Origin: Kalmanozyma brasiliensis GHG001
Taxonomy: Eukaryota; Basidiomycota; Ustilaginomycetes; Ustilaginales
DNA length: 64,000 nt
Direction: 5' to 3'
Assembly: GCF_000497045.1 (NCBI RefSeq)
Contig: NW_015961948.1
Span: forward strand, 1,410,000-1,473,999
Position numbers and translations under genes: made by a program. Numbering within the stretch: the first letter of the stretch is position 1; each line of letters begins with the position of its first letter. Shown here piece by piece: positions 31,491 to 40,928 of this stretch. The notes below the pieces were generated by a model that was given only the letters and a program-made list of their open reading frames with translations, ran no database searches and had not been told where the DNA came from.

Positions 31491-32062
31491 TCAATCCGAA
31501 TCGTCCTCGTTCTTGGCCGTCTTTCTGCGTTTGCCGCCACGGTTGTCTCCCGCTGCTGCTGTGCTGCTCTCGGTCTCGACCGGGTCCGGTACCTTGGCGA
31601 CGATGTCTTTGAGAAAGTCGAAGGTCTCGTTGGTGTGAACGGTGCGTTTGCTGTCGTCGTCGCAACAACAGAGGAGAAGGGGCGTTGATAGGCGAGAAGA
31701 AGAGACGTCAGTGCGAGTCGTCATACGGGTCAAAAAGGAGGGCGAAGGGATGCACTTACACATGGTACGGAGTCATCTTCTTGGCGCCGCGACTTCTTGT
31801 CTCCTTGACCGTCTCTTCGACAATGCTTGCCATGAACAACTCCAGAGCTTTCGCTGTTGCATTTGAGATCCAAGCAGTCGGAGATCAGTATCTATGCGTC
31901 TCTTCTGCGCTTGCCCTATCCCCTCTGGAGGGAGATCTTCGGTGGTCACTCACAGATCAACACCGGCGTCGCCTGCGCCACTTTGCCCACATCCTCGTCG
32001 GCCTGCATGATCTTCTTGATCCGAGCCACGGGGAACTTGCACTGCGCGGACCGCTTCACCAT
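31491..32062 (-). CDS. BUR6: Negative cofactor 2 alpha subunit (NC2-alpha / DRAP1 / BUR6)
   Basis: Three exons on the minus strand: 32062-31954, 31853-31760 and 31650-31491, with introns of 100 and 109 nt (donors GTGAGT and GTAAGT, acceptors ACAG and ACAG). The 120-residue product reads cleanly across both junctions: [20 protein letters not shown], then a histone-fold core with [20 protein letters not shown] and KKMTPYHV, then [13 protein letters not shown]. This is the H2A-like histone fold of NC2-alpha, which pairs with NC2-beta (Ydr1), binds TBP on DNA and represses or redistributes basal transcription. A Lys/Arg patch ([11 protein letters not shown]) near the C-terminus may be an NLS. The length is short compared with human DRAP1 (no Pro-rich tail). 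Confidence 0.9.
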
Positions 32063-32371
32063 CTTGTCAAAACGTTGAGGGGCGGATGTGATGCTGTTTG
32101 TTGGAGATGATCGTGGGAGAGGGAGTGCGGAGACGCAGGGTCGCGTGTGACTTTTGAATGCAGCTGCTCAAGTGTGCGGATCGAAAATTATACGGCCGAA
32201 AAACGCCCCTTAGCGCTCAGCAGACACATTCGGTGGGAGCTTGCTCAAGAGCATGGCAGGCCTCACCGCTCAACAAGCATATCTCGCACGTACACAAAGT
32301 AAAGATGCTGCTGATGCAACGAGAAGTAGTTGCAAAGCTAGATCAGATTGACACTGCACGGTGAAAGCCTC
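32063..32371. other. Intergenic region (NC2-alpha promoter / CSN3 3' side)
   Basis: 309 bp in tandem. Nothing beyond expected promoter and 3' UTR sequence is seen. Confidence 0.4.
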
Positions 32372-34118
32372 TCAGTAGTCAGCATCATCAAACGCGTGGA
32401 ACTCGTCCCCTTCCGCATATGCGTCTGCGCCTGCCGTCCTCGCATCCCGGATCTTGAGACCCTGCAGACGAGCAATCAGCATCACGAGGGAGGCAAGAAT
32501 ATCACGGTCAGTATCACAGCTACATCTACGCTAGGAGACAACGGCTCATGAAGGAAGACTCACCCTGGTCAGATAAGCAGGGCTCTTTTGGATCTGCCTG
32601 TCCCTCTCCTGCAACAGCGCCTGCCACTGTTTGGCGGTCCGGATCTTGTCTTCGAGCAGCGAAATGGATGAGGTCGAGGTAAAGCTGTCGCCACCGAACG
32701 AGTCAAAGTGGACCACCCAGTCGCCGTTAACAGCGCCCGAAGCACCGCGGGGAGGGGAAAGTGTGGCGTAGATCCACCCTTTGCGGACCTGTGGGTGTCG
32801 TCAGTCAGAAGACTTAGTCAGTCAACAAACTCAGCAATCTGAGCCGTGAAAGAATGGGCGGTCTTGCACTTACGATATCCTGCACATCAGCATACACGCC
32901 CTGAACCACATCGTCTCCCTGTGCCCCGATCTTTTGCGCGATCTGATTGAGCGACAGAGCACTGTATACCTCGCCCAGCTTCTGGACCCTCCTCTGTGTG
33001 AGCAACGCCAAGCATCGTCTGACGAGACCCATGTTCCTATCCTTCTCGAAGACGTCCTTCCGCTCCTCAGCGATGCGACGTGCGGCATCGAGCCCCTTGT
33101 CGTCTCCCCGGGCGTACGCGGAAGCAAATGTGTTGTATGGGGTTTGCCCTGGTGATCCCATCTGCTTCCAGGCCCTTGTGATGACCTGCGGAGTGTACTG
33201 CGGCACAGGGGAGACTTTGCCGTCTGCAAGGAGCTGTACGAGGACGAGCTTTTTGTATGCGTCCATGTGGATGGCGCTGACAGCTACGGCCGGGCTCGAG
33301 ATGCACTGTGGAGTAGAAAAGTTAAGATATTCGGTGTTGCTCAGCCTTCTTCTCTTGCGAAATGTGTGCATGATGGGCGGTGAGCTTACGGTCTCGAGAG
33401 CATCAATGGCATCGTGCAGCCTGTCGAGCTTGATATAGATGAGTGCCGCGTAGTAGAAGTACTGCAAGATATCCGAATGGACTAGCGGCGTGATGGAAGT
33501 ATCCGCATCGATGAGCGGCAGATCGATGAGCATGGTAGCCGCCTCTGCGTAGCGAGCCGTCTTGAGGTACTGATATGCTAGCATCGGATGCAGTGCTGTT
33601 ATGCTCTCTGACCTGGTCAAGAATCTCGACGCCAACGCTTGCAGGAGCTGCAACGCTGATTCTGGATTTGTGACTTGGTCGCCGAGCGCCGAGAAGGTTG
33701 CCGCCAGCTGCGCGACTTTGTCTCCCGCGAGGTGGACCTGAGGCGGGCTGAAACGCTGAACGAAAGCTGTGATGTGAGGAAGGAGTAGCGTACCGTTCTC
33801 GACCGAGCCTGCAGAGTGCGTTGCTCGAGCGACGAGGATGTAGAGCATGCCGATCGAGTGCACGGCCGGGTCGAGGACGGAGAGCGGGTCGACATTGCCT
33901 TGGACAGGCTGACAGAGTACCGCATCCGAGACAGCAGGAGCTTGTGATCGGCTCGAACTGGGGCCGCTGCGTGAGGACGACTCGCCGTTGGAAGGAGCGT
34001 GGTCGCAGAGCTTGCGGAGAGCTGGAAGTAGTGTTGATTCGATACGGGCGAGATCACCTGCGCACTCGAGGATGAGTGCGAGTGTGTCCTCGATGCCGGT
34101 CAGGTTCGTGATCGCCAT
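32372..34118 (-). CDS. CSN3: COP9 signalosome subunit 3 (PCI domain)
   Basis: Four exons on the minus strand: 34118-33390, 33305-32874, 32788-32564 and 32461-32372, all joined in phase 0. Introns are 84, 85 and 102 nt. The product is 491 residues. The start is MAITNLTGIEDTLALILECA. Helical repeats lead to YFYYAALIYIKLDRLHDAID, ISSPAVAVSAIHMDAYKK and MGLVRRCLALLTQRRVQKLG, which align well with human CSN3. A PCI winged helix follows (LSLNQIAQKIGAQGDD), ending in an acidic tail (FHAFDDADY). The CSN removes NEDD8 from cullins and regulates SCF ligases. The first intron (33306-33389) is a multiple of three without stops, so its retention would still give a full-length protein. Confidence 0.9.
33306..33389 (-). 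other. In-frame, stop-free intron 1 of CSN3 (84 nt)
   Basis: Donor GTAAGC, branch-like CTTAAC about 19 nt before the CCACAG acceptor. Retention would insert 28 residues containing FRKRRRL, a basic patch. Alignment with CSN3 relatives supports removal. Confidence 0.8.
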
Positions 34119-34565
34119 CTTGAAGTGCGACGTGTATCTCAACCACTGGCTTCAGAGTCTCGTGGGGTAGGTGAAAGAGCTTGTGACGCTGAGAGATGAA
34201 GATGGCGAATGTGGGTAAGGCTGAGCAACACTTTCGAGAGTTGACCTGAGCGCGACTCCACATCTTCCTGCTGCGCCCTCGACTTTGACAGCTTGCCTCA
34301 GGGTCTAACACTGTGGAAAATGCTCCCTCGAGGCTGACAGCCTGTGAGGCGCGCTTCAGTGTCACGGCGGAGTCGCGGACTTGAAGAGCCGGAAACGTCA
34401 CTTGAACAAGGCGGCAGCGTGTGTATGCGTGCCGTTCATGAGTGTTGGGCGTGTCGGAAATTTTGCCTCGGCAAAGCAGTGGATGACCTTCATCGTCGAC
34501 CAACACCATCTCATCTTCCTTCCACCTCTCTCGTCGTCCTGGTTGTCTTATCAGACTCTTCGAAG
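34119..34565. promoter_or_regulatory. Divergent promoter, CSN3 / ssSPT-like
   Basis: 447 bp shared by two divergent genes. A pyrimidine-rich run precedes the + strand ATG at 34566. No ORF is supported. Confidence 0.4.
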
Positions 34566-35240
34566 ATGCCAGCAAAGATGAAAAAGGCCTCCTCGAAAGC
34601 AAACGGCTCTTCGGAGCATCTGCATCCTTCCTCAGCGGCCACCGCCAAGGCTGCACCTCCTACCTCTGCCGGCACTGGCTCCTCCTCATCCTCCTCCTCG
34701 ACACTGACCAACCACGCCACGCACCTTCCGCTCAAGACGCCACGCGAACCCAACGCCTACGAAACCGCCAACGCGTGGACGTGGAACCCGATCCGCCTCA
34801 TCGAACGCAACCTCTTCCGCACCTACTGGAACATCGAGGGCACCTTTGTCCTCTCGATGCTCGAAGCATGGGAGGTGTTTCTCGTCATCTGCGTCTTCAT
34901 CACCCTCACACTCCTGCTGTGCTACACGGTGGTGCACTACCTGCCGAGGCACGCGAGCGAGGTCGCCAACCGCGTGGCGTATTATGTCTATGGCACAGCT
35001 CCCTCGGAGAACCTCGCCAGCGGCGTCGCACAGAAGGCAAGCAACGTTACAAGTAAGGTCGCCGAGGCTACAGCAACAGCAGGAGAGGGATTGATGGAAA
35101 GGCTCATCGAGAATAGCAATCAGCTGTGGGCGAGTCTGGGCGAGGAGGAGAGAGGAAAGCCGGAAGTGGTGGATAGGTTGATTAGCAACTTGAACAAGGT
35201 CAAGCAGATGATGGGTAGCGCGGGGAAGGTCGAGCTCTAG
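34566..35240 (+). CDS. Small subunit of serine palmitoyltransferase-like membrane protein
   Basis: 224 residues, intronless. Residues 1-60 are Lys/Ser/Ala-rich low complexity. Residues 80-128 carry a single strongly hydrophobic segment in the context YWNIEGTFVLSMLEAWEVF...VVHYLPRH. The MLEAWE motif (98-103) before the membrane helix, and the trailing YLP, match the MLEPWE...P layout of small SPT subunits (ssSPT, fungal Tsc3-like). These bind the Lcb1/Lcb2 dimer in the ER and stimulate the first step of sphingolipid synthesis. About 95 extra residues follow, amphipathic and acidic (VAQKASNVTSKVAEATATA, LISNLNKVKQMMG), unlike the ~70-80-residue classical subunits. The family call rests on this motif and topology, so it is moderately sure. 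Confidence 0.65.
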   Translation: MPAKMKKASSKANGSSEHLHPSSAATAKAAPPTSAGTGSSSSSSSTLTNHATHLPLKTPREPNAYETANAWTWNPIRLIERNLFRTYWNIEGTFVLSMLEAWEVFLVICVFITLTLLLCYTVVHYLPRHASEVANRVAYYVYGTAPSENLASGVAQKASNVTSKVAEATATAGEGLMERLIENSNQLWASLGEEERGKPEVVDRLISNLNKVKQMMGSAGKVEL

Positions 35241-35445
35241 ACAGGTAGAGACTGTATTGATATGACGCTAGATTGCAATGTCCAAAGGATCTATCGCAGA
35301 TTGTCTCATCAGCTAGAGAGGCATTCATTCGCTTGCAGAATCAGCCATTCAGAGCAGCGCCTTTTGCACAGGCACAACGATGCGAGCGTGGTCATCTATG
35401 TCATTGACCTCATGAACCACAGCTGGCACCACAAGATGGTCTCTT

Positions 35446-38400
35446 CTAGAAACCAAGACCGCCACGCGACGTCTTGACCGTCGCCGAGACAGGATTGGCC
35501 ATACCCTGCGAGCTTCCAATACCTTTTCCTTCCGTCCATCCCATCGCCGCGAGCAGCTTGTGTCCGATGTTGTCCGCTCCGATCTTGTCCGCTCCAAATC
35601 CGACCTCTTCACCCTCCCTGTTTTTCGGCACCGTTCCGCCGCCCACACCATACATGCCACCAGCCTGACCGCCACCTTTGCCCTTCTTGTTCCTGCCCTT
35701 GTCCTTGAAATCGCTCCTGCCCGCATCGTTGCCAAACGTAGCGCCCGCATTCGAGTACACAATCCGCTTGACCTTCCGGTAATCCACGTTCAACCCGCTC
35801 TTGCTCGTCTTGATCAGCGTCGGGAACCTATCCCGCCCCTTGCCCTTGCTCTTGGACTGCAAATTGTATGCCGCTGCCAGAGCGTGCACCTCGGCGCGGG
35901 CAAACTTGTCCATCGGCTGGCAGCGCATCGTGTTCCTTCCGCGCTCCGAGAGGAAGTGCTGGATCTGCTGGTTCAGCTCGTCCATATTGAACGCGAACCG
36001 CTTGTCGAGGCCCAACGAGGTGATGTCGCCCGACGCACTCTGACCGCCGAACGTGAGCACCGACGCGTCGACCGCATCCAGCGAGCCCGCCGCCTTGATC
36101 GCAGAGACCACGTTGTTCGAGTGCGCCTTGAGGCTTGCGCGCGCCTCACGCTTCTCGGCCTTGCGCGCGAGCTTGAGCTGCTTCTTGGTGGATTTGGTCT
36201 TTCCGGCACTGCCCGCAGCGCCATGCGTGTTGGGGAACGGATTGAGCGCCGCAGCCTGACGCTCGGCGAGACGCTGTTGCTTTTTGGAGGCTTTGCCGGC
36301 GCGGTCCTTGTCCCATTGCTGTTGCAGCTCTTCGGCCCAGAGGTCGTCCGACGTGAACTTGCGCCCTTTGCGCTTGCCATTGCGAGCCGTCGGAATTGAG
36401 CCCATACCGTAGGCTGGGTCGTCCGAGTCGATCTCATTCTCGTCGGCAGCGAGATCCATCAGGTCGGAAAAGTCGCCGTTCGAGATGGCGTGGAAGAGCT
36501 TCTTCTGCGCGCGTTTCGACGAGGGAGCGGAGCCGGAACGGCTGCCGATGCCGGCACCGCCCACTTGGGATGACAGTGCCCGGATGAAGTCTTCGTCCTC
36601 GTCAGCCCACGAATACTTGCCGCGGAACATGCCTTCGTCATCATCATCATCGTCGCTGTCGCTAACATCCTCATCATCATCATCATCATCCTCTTCCTCG
36701 GAAGACTCGGAGTCTTCGCTGAAGACCTCGCTGCTCTCGTCATCGTCATCGGCCTCGAGAATGATGCGGAGCTGCTCGGCCAGGTCTTCGTCCTCTTCGT
36801 CGTCTCCGGCAGCTTCAGGCTTGGCGGACTTCTTTGATGCGGCCGCTTCGGCGTTAACGTCGACCACTTGAACGCCGTCGCCGTCTCCATCCTCGTCACT
36901 GTCGTCCTCGCTCTCGGTGAGCCACTCCTTGACCTCATCCATATGGATCTCATCCTCGATGTCGCCGAACCCGAGCTGACGGCCGCCCTTCTGAGGATCC
37001 ATGCCGTTCATGAAACGAATCATGGCGTCCATGTCCGTCTTGTCATCGAGCTTGTTTGACAAGCGGCGAGCTGCAGCCTTGCCCTTTCCGGCAGCCTCTG
37101 AGGGCAACCCACCGTCGACCGTCTCCACAACCATGTCGTCGGTCGAAAACAGATCATCCTTGGCTGCATCTTCGTCAGACGTGTCGGCACCCTGGTCGAG
37201 AATGTTCTGCATGTAATCAGCGACAATCGCCTCCTGGTCGGCTTTGCGACTGCGCGCATTGTTGCGCGAGGTGGCATTGCGGTTGGCAAGCGAGCGTTTG
37301 GCCCGCTGCCCGCCGCGACGCTTGTTCTTGGCGGCCTCCATGACAATGTCGCCGTCGTCCTCCGACTCCCACTCGTGACGATCAGCGCGGATCGCTTTCA
37401 GCAGAATGGGATCAGTGATGGTTTCATCGTTATTGCTGCGCGTGATATGGATGCCAGCGGTGGCAGCTGCGAGATTGTCAGCCTCGACAACGTCGTCGTC
37501 GTCGCCAGAATCGCCTGGCGGGCCATCACTGCCCCAATCCAGGTCGGAATCGCCCTCTCGCGGGATGCGAGCCGGCTTGCCTCGCTTGGCGGATTGCTTC
37601 TTGCGTGGCGCTTTCGAGCTGGTTGCGACGGCGTCGCCAAGAGCCATACGATGCGAGGATGTGGTGGGCGCACCGGCATTTGTACGTTCTGCAGCAGCGT
37701 CTGGATCCTCGCCTTCGAGGTCGATCACAAAGCCGAAGTCGGTCTCTTCCGTCACCTCAACCTTACTTTCGACCTCCATCTCAGCAACTGAGTCGAGTGC
37801 GGGCTGCCGAACGTTCTCCACCACAGTGACCTGCTCTTTGATCGAAGCATGCTCTGTATGCGTCTGCGACTGCGAGGGCACTAGGATGATCTCTTCGTCG
37901 TCCGAGGAGGAGGAGATCGAGCTTCGAGATGCAGGCTTGGCCGTCGCGTACTGTGTGGAGGGCGCGGCCTTCTGATCTTGCAGATTGTAGCCGTTGGACG
38001 ACCCATTCTTTGGCGCTTCTGCGAGGTTGGATGGTACAGCCCTTGCTTCGGGCTGGAAGGCCGGCATGGACCATGTCAAAGAAGCGTCATCTTCGATCAT
38101 CGACTCTCCTGGTGCCAGCTCTTTCGACCCCGGGAAGGCGGCGAGCAACGCGTTCACCTCGTCATCGTTCTCGCCGTCGATCGCATCCAGACCGTCGAAG
38201 TTGAATGCGTTCACCGTCGTGTCAGGGAAGACGGGTGCCGCACGAGAGGGCTGATATGGCGTCGCCGTTTGCTGTGCTGCCTTCTGAGCCGCCGCGTCGG
38301 CGGATCCCGGTACAGCAGGCTTTACATTGGAGCGATTAGAGAAGCCAAGACCGGCATGACGAGGAGCAGACTGATCGCCAGGAGGCGGCTGCTGCTGCTG

Positions 38401-39288
38401 CGCCTCTGTCAGTTGCTGCATGGGAGCAGCTGGATCTATGGATGCGTCGTTGGGATCTGTAGGCGGCAAGTTGCCCTTGAGAGGATCGCCGAACTCGCCT
38501 GTAGCCTTGACAAAGGCGACAGGCACTCGGAAGGGGCTCTGTGCCGAATCGGCTGGGTCGCCAAAGCGTGGAGCATTACGCTGTTTGCGCTCGGGTCTGC
38601 GAAGACCAGGCACGCCGGCAAGGTACCTGGAATCTTCGGTCTCTTCTGGCGGGCGGTACTTGCCTCCGCCGGCAGCGCCTCTGCTGGTGAAGAACTCGGG
38701 AAAGTTGGTGGGCGCGGTGGAGCGAGGAGTGAAGCGCGGCTTGACTGCGCTCGCTACAATGGAGGAAGCGTTGAAGACACGCTGTGGCGTGGTGCTGCCT
38801 GATGGGATGTTTAGTTGATGTGGCGCTTGCGGCTTTGCAGAGTTGTCCTCGGGATCCGAGACCACGTCCGATTCGAGGTGTGGCTTGACCTTATGCTTGT
38901 ACCCTTTCGGAGGTTCTATCGCAAAGTCGGCAGCGTCTTCCTCATCATCCTCTTCATCCTCATCCTCGTCGTCCTCGTCGTCATCATCGTAGTCGCGACG
39001 ATTGCCGCGCGAGAAAGAGCCATAGTCAAAGCCGGCGCGGTTCTGACCGGAGACGGAGAGGTGGCCGCCTCGTCCACGACCTCGGAACGGCCTTCCATTC
39101 GCTGCGCCACCACGAGGAGAGTTGTATCCGGACGGAGAGGCAGATCCAGATGCTCCGCCGAGGACGTGGCCTTGACCGCCAAAAGGCTGGAAGCCACCGC
39201 CGCCTCCTCTGCCTCGACCGCGACCACGGCCACCGCCTCTGCCTCGATTTGGTGGACCGCCCCGGCTGCCGTTGCCCTTCTTGCCCAT
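35446..39288 (-). CDS. SQS1: R3H and G-patch protein SQS1 (Pfa1-type DEAH helicase activator)
   Basis: 1280 residues, intronless. The N-terminus is an RGG/Gly-rich RNA-binding tract (MGKKGNGSRGGPPNRGRGGG). A long acidic, disordered middle includes Asp/Ser runs encoded by GAT/GAC repeats. A basic helical stretch (about 1000-1080) precedes an R3H single-strand nucleic-acid-binding domain near 1100-1170 (FARAEVHALAAAYNL) and a C-terminal G-patch near 1232-1280 (IGHKLLAAMGWTEGKGIGSS). Yeast Sqs1/Pfa1 activates the DEAH helicase Prp43 in ribosome maturation and spliceosome recycling. The order RGG-acidic-R3H-G-patch matches. It is convergent with the ssSPT-like gene and divergent from CDC31. Confidence 0.87.
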   Translation of the reverse strand: MGKKGNGSRGGPPNRGRGGGRGRGRGRGGGGGFQPFGGQGHVLGGASGSASPSGYNSPRGGAANGRPFRGRGRGGHLSVSGQNRAGFDYGSFSRGNRRDYDDDDEDDEDEDEEDDEEDAADFAIEPPKGYKHKVKPHLESDVVSDPEDNSAKPQAPHQLNIPSGSTTPQRVFNASSIVASAVKPRFTPRSTAPTNFPEFFTSRGAAGGGKYRPPEETEDSRYLAGVPGLRRPERKQRNAPRFGDPADSAQSPFRVPVAFVKATGEFGDPLKGNLPPTDPNDASIDPAAPMQQLTEAQQQQPPPGDQSAPRHAGLGFSNRSNVKPAVPGSADAAAQKAAQQTATPYQPSRAAPVFPDTTVNAFNFDGLDAIDGENDDEVNALLAAFPGSKELAPGESMIEDDASLTWSMPAFQPEARAVPSNLAEAPKNGSSNGYNLQDQKAAPSTQYATAKPASRSSISSSSDDEEIILVPSQSQTHTEHASIKEQVTVVENVRQPALDSVAEMEVESKVEVTEETDFGFVIDLEGEDPDAAAERTNAGAPTTSSHRMALGDAVATSSKAPRKKQSAKRGKPARIPREGDSDLDWGSDGPPGDSGDDDDVVEADNLAAATAGIHITRSNNDETITDPILLKAIRADRHEWESEDDGDIVMEAAKNKRRGGQRAKRSLANRNATSRNNARSRKADQEAIVADYMQNILDQGADTSDEDAAKDDLFSTDDMVVETVDGGLPSEAAGKGKAAARRLSNKLDDKTDMDAMIRFMNGMDPQKGGRQLGFGDIEDEIHMDEVKEWLTESEDDSDEDGDGDGVQVVDVNAEAAASKKSAKPEAAGDDEEDEDLAEQLRIILEADDDDESSEVFSEDSESSEEEDDDDDDEDVSDSDDDDDDEGMFRGKYSWADEDEDFIRALSSQVGGAGIGSRSGSAPSSKRAQKKLFHAISNGDFSDLMDLAADENEIDSDDPAYGMGSIPTARNGKRKGRKFTSDDLWAEELQQQWDKDRAGKASKKQQRLAERQAAALNPFPNTHGAAGSAGKTKSTKKQLKLARKAEKREARASLKAHSNNVVSAIKAAGSLDAVDASVLTFGGQSASGDITSLGLDKRFAFNMDELNQQIQHFLSERGRNTMRCQPMDKFARAEVHALAAAYNLQSKSKGKGRDRFPTLIKTSKSGLNVDYRKVKRIVYSNAGATFGNDAGRSDFKDKGRNKKGKGGGQAGGMYGVGGGTVPKNREGEEVGFGADKIGADNIGHKLLAAMGWTEGKGIGSSQGMANPVSATVKTSRGGLGF
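36637..36720 (-). repeat. GAT/GAC trinucleotide tract coding for poly-Asp in SQS1
   Basis: Runs of TCATCA on the + strand (GATGAT on the coding strand), most regular at 36637-36651 and 36669-36691. They encode acidic low complexity. Confidence 0.8.
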
Positions 39289-39926
39289 TCTACCGCCAGA
39301 CTGTGTTGTGAGACCCTTGATGAGATTCCGTGTGATAGCGGAGTGTTGAGCTTATCGTGTTGGTGAGGATCTACTCGACTCCTACTTCGCTCGCGTTCCT
39401 TCGCCGTTCGACCGTGCGCGTGCGTCGAGCTTAATGCTGTTCGGCTCCAACGAAATGAAGCTCAGGTGTGATTGTGAGGAGGTGTGATGTACGAAAGGTC
39501 GGACGTTTGTGAATGCGTCTCGTCTCGACTCAGCCGTCTTGAACCGAGCGCTGTGAACTCAGCCAACGTGCAGCTCTTTGCATCTTTGTGAAACGCCACT
39601 TCAGGTGGAGCTGCGAAAGGGTCAAGTCAGCACAAAGCAACCCTTCCGAAAAGTCGCCGATCAGAAGCAACTCTTTTCGTTGGTGCAACACTTTCGGTGA
39701 TTCGACACCTTCGCAAATTTCGGACGCGTCAAGTGCAAGGATTCGCGCGTAAAGAGCTTCATCAGAGAAGCTGGCCTTCGCGCCTCATTTGCCAAAGTGT
39801 TGGTCTTCGACCTTGAGTTCCGCATTTTTAGCTCAAGCGCAGGCTGCGCTCCGTCAATGAAGTGCCATCGACCTCCTCATCCGTGCGCAGCCCCACTCGT
39901 CTCTTCTTGACCACCAACATCCAAGC
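39289..39926. promoter_or_regulatory. Divergent promoter, SQS1 / CDC31
   Basis: 638 bp shared between the two start codons. No ORF supported. It contains GCCAAAGTGTTGG near 39790, a string that recurs in similar form upstream of TGS1 (CCAAAAGTGTTGG near 18120) and in the kinesin promoter (near 2146). Confidence 0.35.
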
Positions 39927-40612
39927 ATGTCGCTCTACACGCCGTCTTCCAAAGCAGCCAAGCGGCGAGCGGCCAACCTCGGCGCCTCCACCAGCAATCA
40001 CACCTCCACGCCGAACCACCTCACCTCTTCGTCCAGCAGAATGGCCAATTCGCACCATCACATCGAGGCCGCACTCACAGACGAACAGCGTCAGGAGATC
40101 AAGGAGGCCTTCGAGCTGTTCGACACGGACAAGGACGGTGCGGTGGACTATCACGAGTTGAAGGTGGCTATGCGAGCATTGGGATTCGATCTGAAGAAGG
40201 CGGAGGTGTTGAAGCTGTTGAGGGAGAACGATAAGACAAACTCGGGGCTGCTCGAGTGGGAGGACTTCAACCGCATCAGTAAGTCTCGCTGACCAGCACG
40301 AACCAAGCCTAAAGATGCAGGCATACTGACCTTGATGCCTGAAACTTTACTTGTTGTGAACCGTTGCCAACGACAGTGTCGGAAAAGATCGCATCAAGAG
40401 ACCCCATGGAGGAGATCCGCAAGGCGTTTGCGCTATTCGACGACGACGCTACCGGCAAGATCTCGTTGAGGAATCTCAAGCGGGTCGCAAAGGAGCTCGG
40501 CGAGACACTCGACGATGACGAGCTGCAGGCCATGATCGATGAATTCGACCTGGATCAGGACGGAGAGATCAACGAGAACGAATTCGTCCAGATCATGATG
40601 GACGATTCCTAG
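39927..40612 (+). CDS. CDC31: Centrin (Cdc31), EF-hand protein
   Basis: Two exons, 39927-40278 and 40377-40612, separated by a 98-nt intron (donor GTAAGT, acceptor GACAG) that splits the ATG codon of DFNRIM. The product is 195 residues. A Ser/Thr/Asn-rich N-terminal extension of about 48 residues precedes four EF-hands. EF1 ([12 protein letters not shown]) and EF4 ([12 protein letters not shown]) keep canonical calcium ligands. EF2 ([12 protein letters not shown]) and EF3 ([12 protein letters not shown]) are degenerate at position 12, as usual for centrins. The conserved [16 protein letters not shown] run is diagnostic. Centrin acts in spindle pole body duplication, and in nuclear mRNA export and nucleotide excision repair through Sac3 and Rad4. 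Confidence 0.96.
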
Positions 40613-40928
40613 ACGTCCCTTCCACTCGCCTGGGTCTCCGCGTCGTCGCAACCTCTCGAGGTCCTTCGGATGCTGACCCGTTGGTAGCTAGACTACCGCC
40701 CTCTTTGCCAGCTTCGCCCTTTGTCAAAGTGGTCCGACCAACAACAAAACCTCTCTGTACTTGTATCGCTTCTCTGGTGTTCTCGCAACTCTGGTCATCG
40801 TCTTCTTCGCTTCAAGGTCTGCAGCCCGCGCTTTGGTTTCGTCATGGTCTTCGTATACCGTGAGGCCGATTCTGATGAAATGCTGTGGGTGAATGCTTTT
40901 GACGGGCGGATAGCCCTCTCTTCGCTCG
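40613..40928. other. Convergent spacer, CDC31 / MPH1
   Basis: 316 bp between two stop codons, presumably both 3' UTRs. Nothing else seen. Confidence 0.45.

Noticed and set aside
32800..32835. TGACTA string near the end of the retained-intron CSN3 frame, a possible stop read-through context
   Set aside because: In the relevant frame the stop is TAA (GAC-TAA), so the TGA-CTA context is out of frame, and normal splicing removes the region.
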